In this document: one piece after another, positions 35,476 to 47,095 of the stretch
How the letters are laid out: every line of letters starts with the position of its first letter
Numbering within the stretch: the stretch's first letter is position 1
DNA from: Jacaranda mimosifolia
Taxonomy: Eukaryota > Streptophyta > Magnoliopsida > Lamiales > Bignoniaceae
Direction of reading: 5' to 3'
Assembly: GCA_018894105.1 (NCBI GenBank)
Contig: CM032122.1
Coordinates: forward strand, 21,549,674-21,613,673
DNA: 64,000 nt
Notes under the pieces: model-generated
Database searches by the model: none
What the model was told of the DNA's origin: nothing
The model's input: the letters and a program-made list of their open reading frames with translations, nothing else
Program-made: the position numbers and the translations under genes

Positions 35476-36110
35476 CATGGTAGTGGCAAACTTGATGGAC
35501 AAAATTATGCAATGTGGCATAGAAAAATTCAGTATTTATTGCATAAAGAAAAAATCCTTGATCATCTCACCACTTTCATGCCCAGGCCTATTGAGCTAGA
35601 AAATGGACAAATCACCCAATATTGTCGCGATTGGGACGCGTAAAATAAGTGTGTGGATCAAGACATGAGTGAGCGCTTTACCATGCTGAGCTACATGCAT
35701 GATAATTTAATTCGTGAATTTGAGAAATATCCTATGGTTAAAGAGCTATGGGAGATATTGAAGGTCACGTGCGGTAGCACTTCAACCATTGGACTGCAGA
35801 CACTCGCTCTCAAGTTCAACCAGTATGTACTTGATCTGAAACACTTGATGATTCAACATCTTGATATGATGCGAGAACTTCAAAATGCTGGATGTGAGCT
35901 CACAGACGAACAACAACTTCAAAATGCTGGATGTGCGCTTTACTCGTGCTAACACATAATGAGCAAATGAAAACATTCAATAGTATGCCAATCACCTTAA
36001 GTTGGAGGTTGACCATAGAGAGTCAGAATGCACACAAGCAACTGCTCTTATCGCACATGCTGGTCAGCGTAAGCTAAATAAAGGTAAACGTGGGAACAAG
36101 TAGGTTGTTG
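35476..36110 (+). pseudogene. Copia-1 gag relic
   Basis: Translation near 35476-35640 gives FHGSGKLDGQNYAMWHRKI then LLHKEKILDHL, the start of copia-type gag (UBN2 family). The open piece 35653-35952 continues with the E-W-x-L and ALKFNQY elements of that family. A 20-bp word, cttcaaaatgctggatgtg plus a neighbour, is repeated at 35878-35897 and 35911-35930. It duplicates LQNAGC and is followed by a stop. No zinc knuckle is legible. 34537-35475 is the non-coding leader. Confidence 0.65.
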
Positions 36111-36309
36111 CCAGATAAAGCAATAATCAAAGTCAAAACTTGGTCATACAAGGGGACAAAGTTATGAAACATCATTGATGAAAAAATGATGGAAAAAAAA
36201 AACCTAAGTAAGGTCAAGTGCTTTAACTAAAAGAAGATAAAGCCTATACAAATCTCTCTCAGTTCTTTTGTTTGCTTGCATGTATTAGTTGCTAAATTCT
36301 CTCCTTGGT

Positions 36310-36600
36310 TGGATTGTAGACACAGGAGCAACAAAACATATCACAAGAGATTGAGCAAGATATGTAGATTACCATCGAGTGTCAGTATGCAGCTACTACA
36401 CTGTATGGGGAATGGCACACAAAAACAAGTCCTTGGGATTGGTACATACCAGCCAATGCTCAGCACTAGGTGTGAGCTACTTTTTAGTGATGTGCAATAT
36501 GCACCTAGCACTTGATGTAATTTAGTTTCAGTTAATGTACTTTTGAGATATGGTTTTTCTTTTTTGTTTGAGAACACTAGTTTGTCCATTTTTCTTGGTA
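36310..36600 (+). pseudogene. Copia-1 protease relic
   Basis: WIVDTGATKHITRD is read from 36310, the catalytic D-T-G-A signature of copia aspartic proteases. The following text, in shifted frames (36276-36515 is the longest open piece), covers the rest of the protease. The His-Arg-Leu-Gly-His pre-integrase motif and the whole integrase core expected next are absent: by about 36780 the sequence is already in the linker before reverse transcriptase. Confidence 0.65.
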
Positions 36601-36779
36601 AGAACCTTTATGGATTAGGTTTTATGAATAATGAATTTTTCTTGTTAGAATAACACATGATGCGTTTCTTTTGTTTCTTCTCACAAGCATAGGAAGCTTC
36701 GTCCTAGAATAAGTAAACATTTTTTACAAGATATTGTGAACAGTTAAAATGATATATTATGTATAGTGAACACCCTGAT

Positions 36780-37860
36780 AGAGGAATGGCTAAGATTGAG
36801 TCCCATGACATGGATTTCCTCAAAGAGGATTTGCCAACTACAGGAGAGGTGAAAGGAGATCTTGAACTATATAAGTTACGAGATTCTCAGGGTGGCACAT
36901 CTATCTCTGGCAATGGTGAGGGCTTGCAACCTTACTAGTAATTGAGAGGGATGATGAGAGTGACCATAGATCTAGTAGAGTGTTCCATTGGAAGAAAACT
37001 CTCAAAATCCACAATTATGTAGAAGCAGACGTGGGACAATACCTTATCGATGATATGAAGTCGAAGAAGAATCTTTCATGGGCGCTTCTGCGGATATTGA
37101 TGAGCCAGCTACTTGCAATGAAGGAGTAACTTCTCCTAATGTGAAAGAGTGGATAACTACTATAGAAGAAGATATGAGCTGAATGATTAAGAACCATGTT
37201 TGGGAGCTAGTTGATCTTTCAGCTAGATGTAAGACCATTAGGAACAAGTGGATTCTAAAGGTTAAGCGAAAGGTAGACGGATGAATCAACAAGTACAAAG
37301 ATCGACATGTGGCAAAGGGTTATACCCAAAAAGATGGGATAAACTATGAAAAGACATTCTCCCCAATGGTGAGGTTTATTTCTATTCGTCTGATTCTAGC
37401 CTTAGTCACCCACTTAGATTTGGAATTGTTTTAAATGGATATCAAGACAGCATTTCTCAATGGAGAACTGGACGAGGAGGTCTATATAGATCAACATATG
37501 GGGTTTCGAGAAATGAGACAAGAGCACAAAATTTGTTGCTTTAGACGTTCCATCTATAGACTGAAACAATCATCCAGACAATGGTACCATCATTTCATTG
37601 AGCTATCATATCGATAGGCTTTACGATGATCGAGGAATACCATTGTGTGTATGTCAGAGAAGTAGGAATAGTTTTTTATACTCTCATTGTATGTGGACGA
37701 TATTTGGTTGGCTAGAAATGACATGGAGTTAATGGTCGCTACTCATAAGTGGCTGTCTCTCACATTTGAAATGAAGGACATGGGGAAAGCCGAATACATA
37801 TAAGGTGTTAAGATACACCGAGATCATTCTAGAAGATACTTACATCAAGAGGATGATATA
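36780..37860 (+). pseudogene. Copia-1 reverse transcriptase relic
   Basis: Typical copia reverse transcriptase signatures follow in order with frame changes: KWILKVKRKVDG and DRHVAKGYTQKDGINYEKTF (37246-37360), MDIKTAFLNGELDEEVYIDQ (37435-37494, open frame to 37617), the IYRLKQSSRQWY segment, and LYVDDIWLA (37692-37718), the Y-x-D-D catalytic box, where M or I is usual. Several stops and shifts interrupt it. Confidence 0.8.
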
Positions 37861-37870
37861 ATGATTTTGT

Positions 37871-38640
37871 ATGCATAATGCTAACCTAGTAGACACACCT
37901 ATAGATAAAAGTTGTGTTCTTAGCAAAGAAATGTGCCCCAAGACAAAAGCAAGGAAGCGCATGTCTAAGGTTCCATATGCATGCGCTGTAGGAAATCTGA
38001 TGTATGCTATGATGTGTACTCGACCAGACATGTGCTTGGCAATTGGGATAGTCAATAGATATCAAAGTAATCCTCGACCCAACCATAGGACAGCGGTTAA
38101 AAAGATACTTAAATATTTGAAAAGAACAAGTGATATCACTTTGTGCTACCATGGAGGTAGTTTAAGACTGATTGGATATAGTAATGTTGATGGATCAGCG
38201 GACAGAGATGAACACAAATCTACATCGGGATATGCATTCTTACTAGGAGGCACTACTATCACTTGGTGTAGCAAGAAACAGCCTTGCATTTCTTTGTCCA
38301 CAATGGAAGTAGAATATGTTGGTTGTACATCAACAGTACAAGAGGCTATTTAGTTGAGAAGATTTCTTCAAAGTCTGCGTATTTCAGGGCATGTTGATGA
38401 TTCAGTTGTTATATATTGTCATAACACGACTGCTTTGGCATATGCTAAGGACCCCAAGTACCATGCGAGGACCAAGAATATACATACCAGATATCACTTT
38501 ACTTGAGACAGTAATGCACAAAAATAAGTAGTTCTCAAGCATATTTCTACTAGTGATATGGTCACTGATCCATTTACCAAGCCTTTGCATAGAGATGTGT
38601 TCCAAAGACATGTTAGTAGTATGGGACTTCGTAGGATTTG
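37871..38640 (+). pseudogene. Copia-1 RNase H relic
   Basis: Open from 37871 to 38353 (160 codons) with VGNLMYAMMCTRPDMCLAIG, then SNVDGSADRDEHKSTSGYAF (D-W changed to N-V at the first catalytic region), CSKKQPCISLSTMEVEY, and, after a stop, the IHTRYHFT and DPFTKPLHRDVFQRH ends of the family. The D-A-D-W-A box is degraded. Confidence 0.8.
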
Positions 38641-39690
38641 ATTATTGACTTGAATGAAATTTTTTATTGATTAATGAAATTATGATGTTCTTTTTCGTTC
38701 TTATGTTAGCGTACAGGGTCTATGATACATATGAATGTCACCAAGCCTTGACCCACTCATACGGGCAATCATCTTGGCGCTTTGATAGCGAGTAGGATGA
38801 GATTTATAGATCATGTATGCATTGTTGAGATGTATAAGAATGATCGCCTTCACGTTTTTGAAAAACAAAGTTTAAAGCATAACTTATAGTCGCCTTAGCT
38901 TGGAGGCTAAGATGAGATCATATTTGGTCGATTGTGAAGTATGTCCAATTTCATAAAAGCCTATTAGTAGCCGAACATATGAAATACTATAAGGCATTTT
39001 AGAAATGACTGTCCAGTGTTGCGTAGGTCAAGCACTTGAATAGTAATTGGACTAAAATTCGTATGATGTTCAGAGCAAGACATGCCCAAAATTGAGTGGG
39101 AGCTCCATCATAGCATGTATTCATACTACATATGCTATGAGATAACCTTTAAGGAGAGTGACTGAATGGATCCCTGCTTCGTCACTTTGTGAGTCTTTAT
39201 TGTTTTTTGTACCCTTTGGGACTCTAGACCATATCATAAAGTGTAAGCTTGATGATGCTACTTTAGCATGCCTCCAATGGCCATGATTAATTCGGTCTGT
39301 CGAAGCATGACTAGGAAAGCTATTAAGACCAAGCAAATTGGCATGAGGGGCCGAGGAAGAACTAAAGTTGGTAATGCACTCTTGTTCGATAGCTTATAAG
39401 CCGGTTGACTAAGTCAAAAGCGTTTGGCATAGTCATGAGCATAGACATATAGTGGAAAGAGTCAAGCATTCTCTACTTGATATTGAGGGATTAGAGATGC
39501 TTGATTTAGTGCAACCACATAGTTAAGGGTACTTAGTGAGTTTTGAGTTGTAAGGTTATATTAGTTTAGTAGTGGCTTAATATAACTCTCCTTGCCTGAT
39601 TTCTTCTCGCTTGATCGCATGCCTTATTCCCTGTATGAAAGAAAGGACATGAAAGTTTAAGAATTCGATGAGATTGAGTCAAATATATAT
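38641..39690 (+). other. Copia-1 3' non-coding region
   Basis: About 1 kb between RNase H and the polypurine tract with no ORF of note. Confidence 0.55.
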
Positions 39691-39700
39691 AAGTGGGAGA
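39691..39700 (+). other. Copia-1 polypurine tract
   Basis: aagtgggaga immediately precedes the 3' LTR. Confidence 0.75.
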
Positions 39701-40289
39701 TATCAAGAATTAGGTCGGGTTTTGGACTTTTGACCAAATAAACATAAAATCTTATCTACATCTATAAAGAATAGTAGTTCTTGTTGGATTAGAACCCTTC
39801 CATGTCAAGAGATGTGGATAGATAATACTCATTCACATATAGGAGGATAACTCTCCCTTGTGTGGGATAGACATTATCTAGATCTCCTAGTTGAATTAGA
39901 CTCTTGGCAGACTTACTTATAAATAAGCCCTCTTCTTGGGAGTTTAGAACACACAACTTGAGTATTCACTCTTAAAAGACTCTTAAATTTGTAGCTATTT
40001 TTCTAAATCTATTCTTGTGGTATCAGCAAATAGTCCCAAGGGTTTAAGGTGTGTAAGCCTGTGAAAGCTCTGGTAACAGCCCTACTAGGCAAGAAGAAGA
40101 AATCGACAGAAGGTCATTCCAATTTAAAGGACATAGAGGTTGTACGCATTCAAAGCTTGTAGACGAGTTTCGATCCAGGGTGGTATTCATAAATTTTCCG
40201 CTAATCAAAATGTAACAATGGACCACCCTCTTTGATATCATGATTTATATGATTAATTGTAATTATATGCTTAAATCATGATTTTCCAA
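39701..40289 (+). repeat. Copia-1 3' LTR
   Basis: Starts TATCAAGAATTAGGTCGGG and is the counterpart of 33918-34519. Confidence 0.88.
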
Positions 40290-40419
40290 CATGTAGAATA
40301 TTTAAATATAAATTTATTGTTCATTATGTTTGATTTATATGCATAGACATGACTATATTTTTTATCTAAGAAAATAATTTATTTTTAAATAAGTTGAAAA
40401 AAATATTGTTAACATTCTT

Positions 40420-40740
40420 AGTGAATTTAAAAAAGTATTTCTACCACATGTAAAGGAACACATTTCAGTCTACTTATCTTACGAAGATAAAGTTGATGGG
40501 CATATGCTATATTAATCTATTTGTCTTTAAGGTACAATTCTTAAATTTTTATAACATGAAATAATATAATATTTTATACTTGTTTGTGACATGTTCTAAT
40601 ATAAAATATATAGTTTAAATTTTTGTGGTGTTTGAAGCAAAATGTGAAAAATCTAGTCCCCTTTAAAAATTCAATTGTAGAGGCATACATTATTGAGGAA
40701 GTTTCAGTATCTTGCTCATTGTATTTTGATCCTAATGTAC
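40420..40740 (+). pseudogene. TNP2-associated DUF4218-like fragment (CACTA)
   Basis: Translated pieces HISVYLSYEDKVDG (near 40459-40500) and, about 160 bp on, NLVPFKNSIVEAYIIEEVS then CSLYFDPNV fit the DUF4218 pattern HLpvHLpyEaklgGPV and N-aRPEGSIaEgYi-eEc--FcsrY-. The two pieces are parted by a likely intron. One stop interrupts the second. It lies on the plus strand just after copia-1. Probably the same transposon gene as the DUF4216-like pieces at 41406 and 49345. Confidence 0.5.
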
Positions 40741-41405
40741 AATGATACTAGATTGGGCTCCCAGGAATTTTGATGATGGTGACGTGAAATCCATATTGGT
40801 GTTTGTCAATTTTTATTCATCCAAATATATATCTTGGAATTCAAATAAAAAAAGTTGAATATTTGCAAATGATGATAAGTTCATTTCTACATACAGAGAT
40901 GTTCTATTCATATGTGATGAGCTCACTCTTCTATTAAGGAAAGTTTTGCTTTTAAGTTTGATTGAAATAATAAATGCCTTATACAAGATGGGTCTAATTC
41001 ATTAGTTTTTTGCAGTAGATTCAATGAAATGCATATTCAATGAAGAGATGTCTACAGAATATCCAAATATGACAGTGTGGATTCAAAAATATTATGAGAT
41101 ACAAAATATGAGTTGTGGATGGTAGATTATGTGAAAACTAATCATATAAACTTTATTTAATTTTTGAGTATTTTATGGTAGTAGTTTTGACTAACAACTG
41201 GTGATGATTTACTTCTAGTATAGTTGAAAAGAACATTACGTTCATAGCACAAGACCCTACTTGATGGGTTAAACCATGCAGAGATTATTTTTATGAAGAA
41301 ATTTAAGTTATATACTATTAGTTATTGAAATCGTACATCAACCATGATCGGTAGTAAGCGTATGTTTGTGTGTGTGTGTTAGGGAAACTTATGGAACAAG
41401 AATGA

Positions 41406-41474
41406 GGTTCATTGGTATGGCTTGTTGAAATAAATGTTGGAGTTAGAATATTTGGAGGGAATGAATTTGTTTTA
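41406..41474 (+). pseudogene. DUF4216-like fragment, part 1 (broken by copia-2)
   Basis: Reads VHWYGLLK, a stop, then MLELEYLEGMNLF, matching the Y-G-vl-e-I-eL-Y-g-g start of DUF4216, a domain at the C-terminal side of plant TNP2 CACTA transposases. It stops exactly at the edge of copia-2. The matching continuation is at 49345. 40741-41405 holds no clear domain. Confidence 0.5.
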
Positions 41475-43003
41475 TGAAGTCACATGTGGCCATAGGATCC
41501 AATAATCAAAACATTAAAAAATGGAAGTTAACTAGGCTACACATGATAACAATGATCTAAACATGCAATTGATTCAAATTTGATATGAGGATTACTTTGT
41601 TTTGCTCAAAAATCAAGGAAGCTAGAAGAAAGCTTTTGACTCTTAAAATCTATCTTCCAGCGGTGCAGCAGAGTAGCGACCGATTTTCCCCAACCAAATA
41701 ATTTTTGTTCGAGCTAAAATTTTTAATGGAACTCCAAAACACCTTTCTGGATCTACAGTCCAAAATTCAGCTTAATTAGAACTCGGTCAAGCCAAAAATG
41801 ACCATAACATTTGTGCCAATCGGTCAACCTCCAAATCGATCATGTGGGAACTTTTCTAGCTCTTAAAAAGTTCCCCTTCATCACCTAGGATATGCAATTG
41901 GATTTTGTGTGTGATCCATTAGGTTCTACCATTCATTGGACATTGGCTCACAACTCTTTGTGACTTTGGAATATCAAATATTCACTTTTGTTTAAACTCC
42001 TTTAAACTAATCGACTCAATTCAATTAATCTCTATTAATTGAAGAGTACGCAATCTCCATGGTCGATGTTCAACCTCAAGCCTATGGAGCTCAACTAGTT
42101 GGCTGAAATGAATGCTTTTGGGGAACCATTCTAGCTCTACGCATGCCATGCACATACGGTCCTTCTATCTCCTATCTCCCGAAAGAGACCTAGGGCAAGA
42201 TATTTGTCAGCTCCCTAATAGCCTCAATACTATGTCTCTATTCTCAATGTTCGATTCCCTTTATGACCTCATTTTTGAAAAAATCCTTTCCAAATTGTCA
42301 TACTCCCTTGCGTAAGGATTTCATGGAATCGATCATTATAGAATACATAGGAGATGTACTCGCCCTTCACAATGACGAAGAGTCGGATCCAATCTTGGAT
42401 CTCATAAACCTCTACGTCTAAGTAGCTCATACCTAATCTCTACCCGAACGACCTACAAAGTGGCCAGGGAAGAGTCAAAGTTTGAGGACCTAAACACAAG
42501 GTTACAATGGATCCTCAGGTCAAAGGACTAATTATATGCATTAGCGTAAGCTGGAGAACTTGCTACTACTGACTTGCCACTACGGCTATCTAGTGGATTC
42601 TCCGGGCGGGCCTTTTGTGCCTTGTTCTCTAATAAGCATCCACTAATATACACATATATCTCATAGGGCATTACTCATGAAATGGAGCAATATCCAACTC
42701 CTTAGATTAACGCATCGTTAGTGTAAGTCTATCCGGATGTTAGATGCCCTTGATCTCATAAGATCCTATGATTTTGAAGTTCTTAAGATCACGACCGTGT
42801 AAGACTTATTTCATTATCACCACCGAGTGCGTGACCAAGTCTCGTAGTCTTGTATGATCTAAGGGCTTCAACCAAATACCAGTGAAGTAAATATATTCAT
42901 GAAATGAAAATGGCCATTTAAAGAATATCATTCAATCAAGATTGTATCACAAGTGAAACAATTCACAATGCCAATTTAATTAGCTTGCAGAGCACTATTC
43001 CAA
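41475..43003 (-). repeat. Copia-2 3' LTR (left copy, with internal deletion)
   Basis: Aligns with 47096-47394 and 48119-49339. The 724 bp between those blocks are missing at about 41787. The polypurine tract (minus strand AAGGTAAGTAGGAGAT, 43004-43019) adjoins its right edge. Confidence 0.85.
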
Positions 43004-43019
43004 TAATCTCCTACTTACC

Positions 43020-43740
43020 TTAAAGCCAATTTCCCATAGTCTTGAGACCCATGTTCTCAAGATGTCCTTCAAAGACCTTTTGAGGTAGGGGTTTAGTCAG
43101 AGGATTTGCTATGTTCTCTTTCAAGGCAACTCTCTCCACTTGGATATCGCATCTATCAATGATCTCCCAGATCAAATGATATTGCCTCAAAATGTGCTTA
43201 GACTGTTGATGAGATCTTGGCTCTTTATCTCGTGCTACTGCCCCATTGTTATCACAAAAGACAATGACTGGCTCAGTAATACTAGGCACTACATCCAACT
43301 CTTAGATGAAGTTTTTTCATCCAAACATCTTTCTTTGCAACTTTCGAAGCTGCAATATATTTTGCCTCGGTGGTTGAATCGGTCGTGGTATCTTATTTGA
43401 AACTTTTTCAACTCACCATACCACTATTGAGACAAAATATAAATCTAAAAGTGGATTTTAGATCATCTACATTGGATTGGAAATTGGAATCCAAAAACCC
43501 CTCAAGTTTTAATTCTCCATTGTCGTATACCAAAAATAATTCCTTAGTCCTTCTTAAGTACTTAAAGATCATTTTAACAGCCATCCAGTGATATTCACCA
43601 AGGTTAGATTGGAAACGGCTCGTAACACTTAGAGCGTGTGCCACATTCGATCTTGTACATTAAACGGCATACATTATGCTCCCTATAGCGGAGGCATAAG
43701 GTATGTGGTGTAAACGACATACATTTATTTGGTCATTTTT
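43020..43740 (-). pseudogene. Copia-2 RNase H relic
   Basis: Minus-strand pieces 43644-43408 and 43298-43020 carry the copia RNase H order: AHALSVTSRFQSNLGEYHW then KYLRRTKELFLVY, a degraded first catalytic block (FLDSNFQSN), TTEAKYIAAS, FCDNNGAVA, and the closing NIANPLTKPLPQKVFEGH. The Asp of FCDN and the Glu of TEAKY are kept. Two stops lie between the open pieces. The upstream edge near 43740 joins directly to pre-integrase sequence, marking the large deletion. Confidence 0.8.
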
Positions 43741-44285
43741 TCCTTCAGACAAGATTCACAAGTAGGAAGGTCCTCAATGCCACTAACATTTAGTTCTTTG
43801 AGAGCTTCTAACTTGTTCATCCTATTTTAGAAATATGTCCAAGTCTAGCATGCCAAATAATAGCATCTTCTTGGTTATCTAATTTTTTTGTACTTGATTA
43901 AATGTGCATAAGTGAAGGTTGAGAATCAAGTATGTATAATCCGTTATATAATGTACCTTGTGTAATTAAAAAACCATTCTTTAATGCTTTTAACATCCAA
44001 TTTGATATAGAAAAATCATATCCTTCATTATCAAGAACAGGAATAGAAATAATATTTTCCACAAGATTGGGTACATAATAGATCGGATCAAGTACAATAC
44101 AAGTATTCCCTAAGTCTAACTTGATTACACCTTTGACCATGGCGGCACCTCTTGCTCCATTTTCGAGGCGGAGGATCATATCCCCTTCATGAAGACTATT
44201 TCTTTTTCTATACCCTGTAACGAATTACATAGGTAAGAACCACATGCGGTATCAAATACCCATGAGGAAGAATTAGAAATCTAAT
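43741..44285 (-). pseudogene. Copia-2 protease and pre-integrase relic
   Basis: Minus strand 44280-44221 gives SSSWVFDTACGSYLCNS, the D-T-G-C-G-S-H active-site variant of copia proteases with Ala for Gly. 44179-43898 is open and contains ENGARGAAMVKGVIKLDLG and YYVPNLVENIISI, the usual protease C-terminal half. Further on (near 43860-43830) IIWHARLGHIS is the GAG-pre-integrase motif, followed by a frameshift and by CESCLKEKM-like text near the deletion edge. Confidence 0.8.
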
Positions 44286-44289
44286 GCAC

Positions 44290-45125
44290 TTCAATAAAGG
44301 ACATACCCTTCTCAAGGGTTGCAAGGTAAGCTTTGCAATTTCTTCTCTTATGCCCCTTCTCAGTACAATGGAAACAATTCGCATTTGTTTTATTCTCTTT
44401 CTTCTTGTTTACTCTCCCAAACCTTTCAAGGGTTGCTTCCCTTTGGAAGAAGAACTTTTCTTCATCTAACCTTCTTTCTTAGGACCCTTAGGGACCTTTG
44501 ACTTTGAGGAGGAAGCAAGCATAAGAGGTTTTTTCTTTTTCATCATCGCCTCAGTAGTCACACACATTTTCACCAATTCTTTGATCATCACCTCTTGCTT
44601 GGACATATTAAAGTTGACAACAAATTGGTCGAACAAAGATAGTAATGATTGTAGGATCAAATCCACGTAGAGGTCATTGTCAACATTAATTTGTCCAAAC
44701 TTTTCGATGAGTCCAATCATCTTAAGCCCGTGATCATAGACGTTAGAACCCTTAACCATCCTTGACCTAAAGAGCTCTCTTAACAAACTGAACCTTTCGT
44801 GTCTAGTTTGTACATCTTACAACTCTTGTAGGTGTATATGGATCTCACTTGCATGCTTCATATGCTCATGAGTCTATTGGAGCTTATTGGTCATGGAAGC
44901 CATCATGAGCCATCTCACTTGTAGATCATCATCTACAAACTTAATGAATAATTCATGCTCCTTATTTGTGGCGTCATCACCTAATGTGTCTAGCAGACTT
45001 TGATCAAGGACATAGGTCCTTTTTTCAGAGTCAAGAATGATTTTGAGATTTCTTAACCAATTGCGAAAGTTTAGCTCGGTAAGTTTATTAGTTTCCAAAA
45101 TAGTGTGAAGTGAATTCTTAACCAT
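44290..45125 (-). pseudogene. Copia-2 gag relic with zinc knuckle
   Basis: Starts at 45125 (MVKNSLHTILETNKLTELNF). Open pieces 45125-44874 and 44786-44466 cover most of a copia UBN2-type gag, with RNWLRNLKIILDSEKRTYVL, and LILQSLLSLFDQFVVNFNM in the second piece. The CCHC zinc knuckle CFHCTEKGHKRRNC (minus strand, near 44380-44335) is intact. A short gap with a stop near 44800-44870 and another near 44465 break the frame. Confidence 0.8.
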
Positions 45126-47095
45126 TTTGTTTTGAAGATTTCAAAAAGTCTACAAGAGGCGAAAAAAAAGTATAAGCATATGATTTAATATTGATATTGA
45201 AGAAAAAACATGTTCATGGTCTTTGAAGCATGTTTTCCTCCCACTATTTTATCAAATCCTTCATCCCTTAAAACAATTCAGGAAATCATATTTCTTAGTG
45301 AGAATCAAGATCCTAAGGACTTGGAAGCGGACCCCCGTGACCGAGTGCCATCCACAACCAATTGAAGGGTAAGCAATATTTGTCAATTGCATCTCTATGC
45401 AATTCTTAATATATTTTGCCTCACTTTTCATATAGACCCGCGTGACTGTGTGTCATCTACATTACTAGGTGTTAAGTCGAACCTACCAATCAAATTTTGA
45501 CTTGAGACGGCTTCACGACATCCTCCGTGACTGAGTGCCAATGCGTGGGCGTTCTCAAATCAAAGGTGCATCGTATGCTAAGTATATGATCACAACTTTC
45601 CTCCTAAGTGTGACCTCTCTGACCAAGTGCCATCACACAAAATTGATAGCATCGTCATGGCATATACTTTTGGTAGAAGACATGGGTTAATTAAAACTCC
45701 TTTTAATTTATATCCATTTTAACTTAATATTGAGAGCACTTAAACATTCTAAGTGGCGGGTTTTTCTTGCTTGCAAAGATCCCATCATTTTTATCTTCTT
45801 ATTTAAGTTTTCTATATCCTAATCCATGCATCACAAACATAAATAGGATATGAAAAACATAAATAAGTAAATGCGCCTACCATGCTCCTACGGTGGGATG
45901 ACCATGACCCTAACCAAGTGGTGAACTTAGAGTCATAAGTACACCACTTAGTTGATTTTAAGTGGATTGAATAAATTTAGCTATTACATGAGTGTATCCC
46001 TATACATTCATGGGTCTTCTTAGGTATCCATGCCTCCAATGGTCTTCTTTACTCCTTGTAGTATTTACATGAGAAAGAAATCCTCACTCCTAGTGACTCT
46101 ACTCTCATAACATTTACAAGATAGAAATTAAGAGGCATGCAAGCCCCAATTTAATACAACCCTTTTCAACAACTTGAAATAAATAAAATTAATATTAAAG
46201 GCTCATGATCATCCCCATTCATTCATCATCCACTGAACAATTAAATGAACAATAAATAAATTTAGAATTGACATTCAATTCTAACAATTAAATGCTTATC
46301 CCATAAACAATTAATTGGTCAAGCAAGAGTAAGCATAACATTAATGCCACATTGTTGAAGATTAATTTTGACTAATTATTGAAAGCAATAAAAAATGTCA
46401 AACATAATTTTGAGAACTTGTACAATCGTTGTGCATCTATTATGTGTGATGAAAAACACTTTTGGTCACTTAAGGAACCAAAAGTCAAAACTCAAAATCC
46501 ACAAAACCAAAACTGCCATGCTGCCACCCAGCCTGGGCGCATGCCCGTACGACAGGCGCGCCCACTGCCTGGCCAGCGGCCGACCATGGGCGATAGCTAC
46601 CCTGTTTTGAGGTTTTGCATGGATCAAGTGGATTTAAGCTCAACTCTTTGCACCAAAAATTTTAAAACTCATTCTAAACATAAAATCACATAATGTAGAT
46701 GAAATTTCAAGTGCTCAATCATGCTTTCAAAAACAAGTTTAAGTATGAATCATATTCTTCAAAAATCTCCAACAAACTCCAATCATATTGGATCTAAAAA
46801 TGACCAAAAAAACCTTAAGGCCAATAACATGCTATATCAACATATAACATAAACTAATGCCAAATCAATATTCAACATTAGCATCTATGAACTAAAACAC
46901 GCTCAACATATGAATTAACTCATTAAAACATATATTAGCATAATTTCAATTCATCAAGCAAGGAGACACATACAACATCATCCAAACACTCAAATTCATA
47001 GAAAGGATCAAGTATTTGGTGATTTTGATCAATTCATCACATGAATCAATCAATCGAAATCCAAATCGCATCAAGAATTAAGCTTCAATTCCACT
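45126..47095 (-). other. Copia-2 leader, with a repeated motif and a GC-rich patch
   Basis: Almost 2 kb between gag and the 5' LTR without a credible ORF. 45331-45640 repeats a GTGACYGAGTGCCATC-like phrase four times at 86-104 bp spacing. 46514-46600 is sharply GC-rich against an AT-rich background. No tRNA-Met-type primer site is seen next to the LTR. Confidence 0.6.

Larger units (their letters stand above)
33909..40287 (+). mobile_element. Copia-1: Ty1/copia retrotransposon lacking integrase
   Basis: LTRs of about 600 bp (33918-34519 and 39701-40289) flank a 5.2-kb interior ordered gag, protease, reverse transcriptase, RNase H on the plus strand, the Ty1/copia order minus integrase. The 9-bp word AACATGTAG occurs on both flanks (33900-33908 and 40288-40296) and contains or overlaps the 5-bp target duplication; the exact edge is uncertain by a few bases. 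All coding parts are broken by stops and frameshifts. Confidence 0.88.

Noticed and set aside
46379..46693. 104-codon ORF in the copia-2 leader
   Set aside because: On the strand opposite to the element, spans a GC-rich patch, no recognisable domain.
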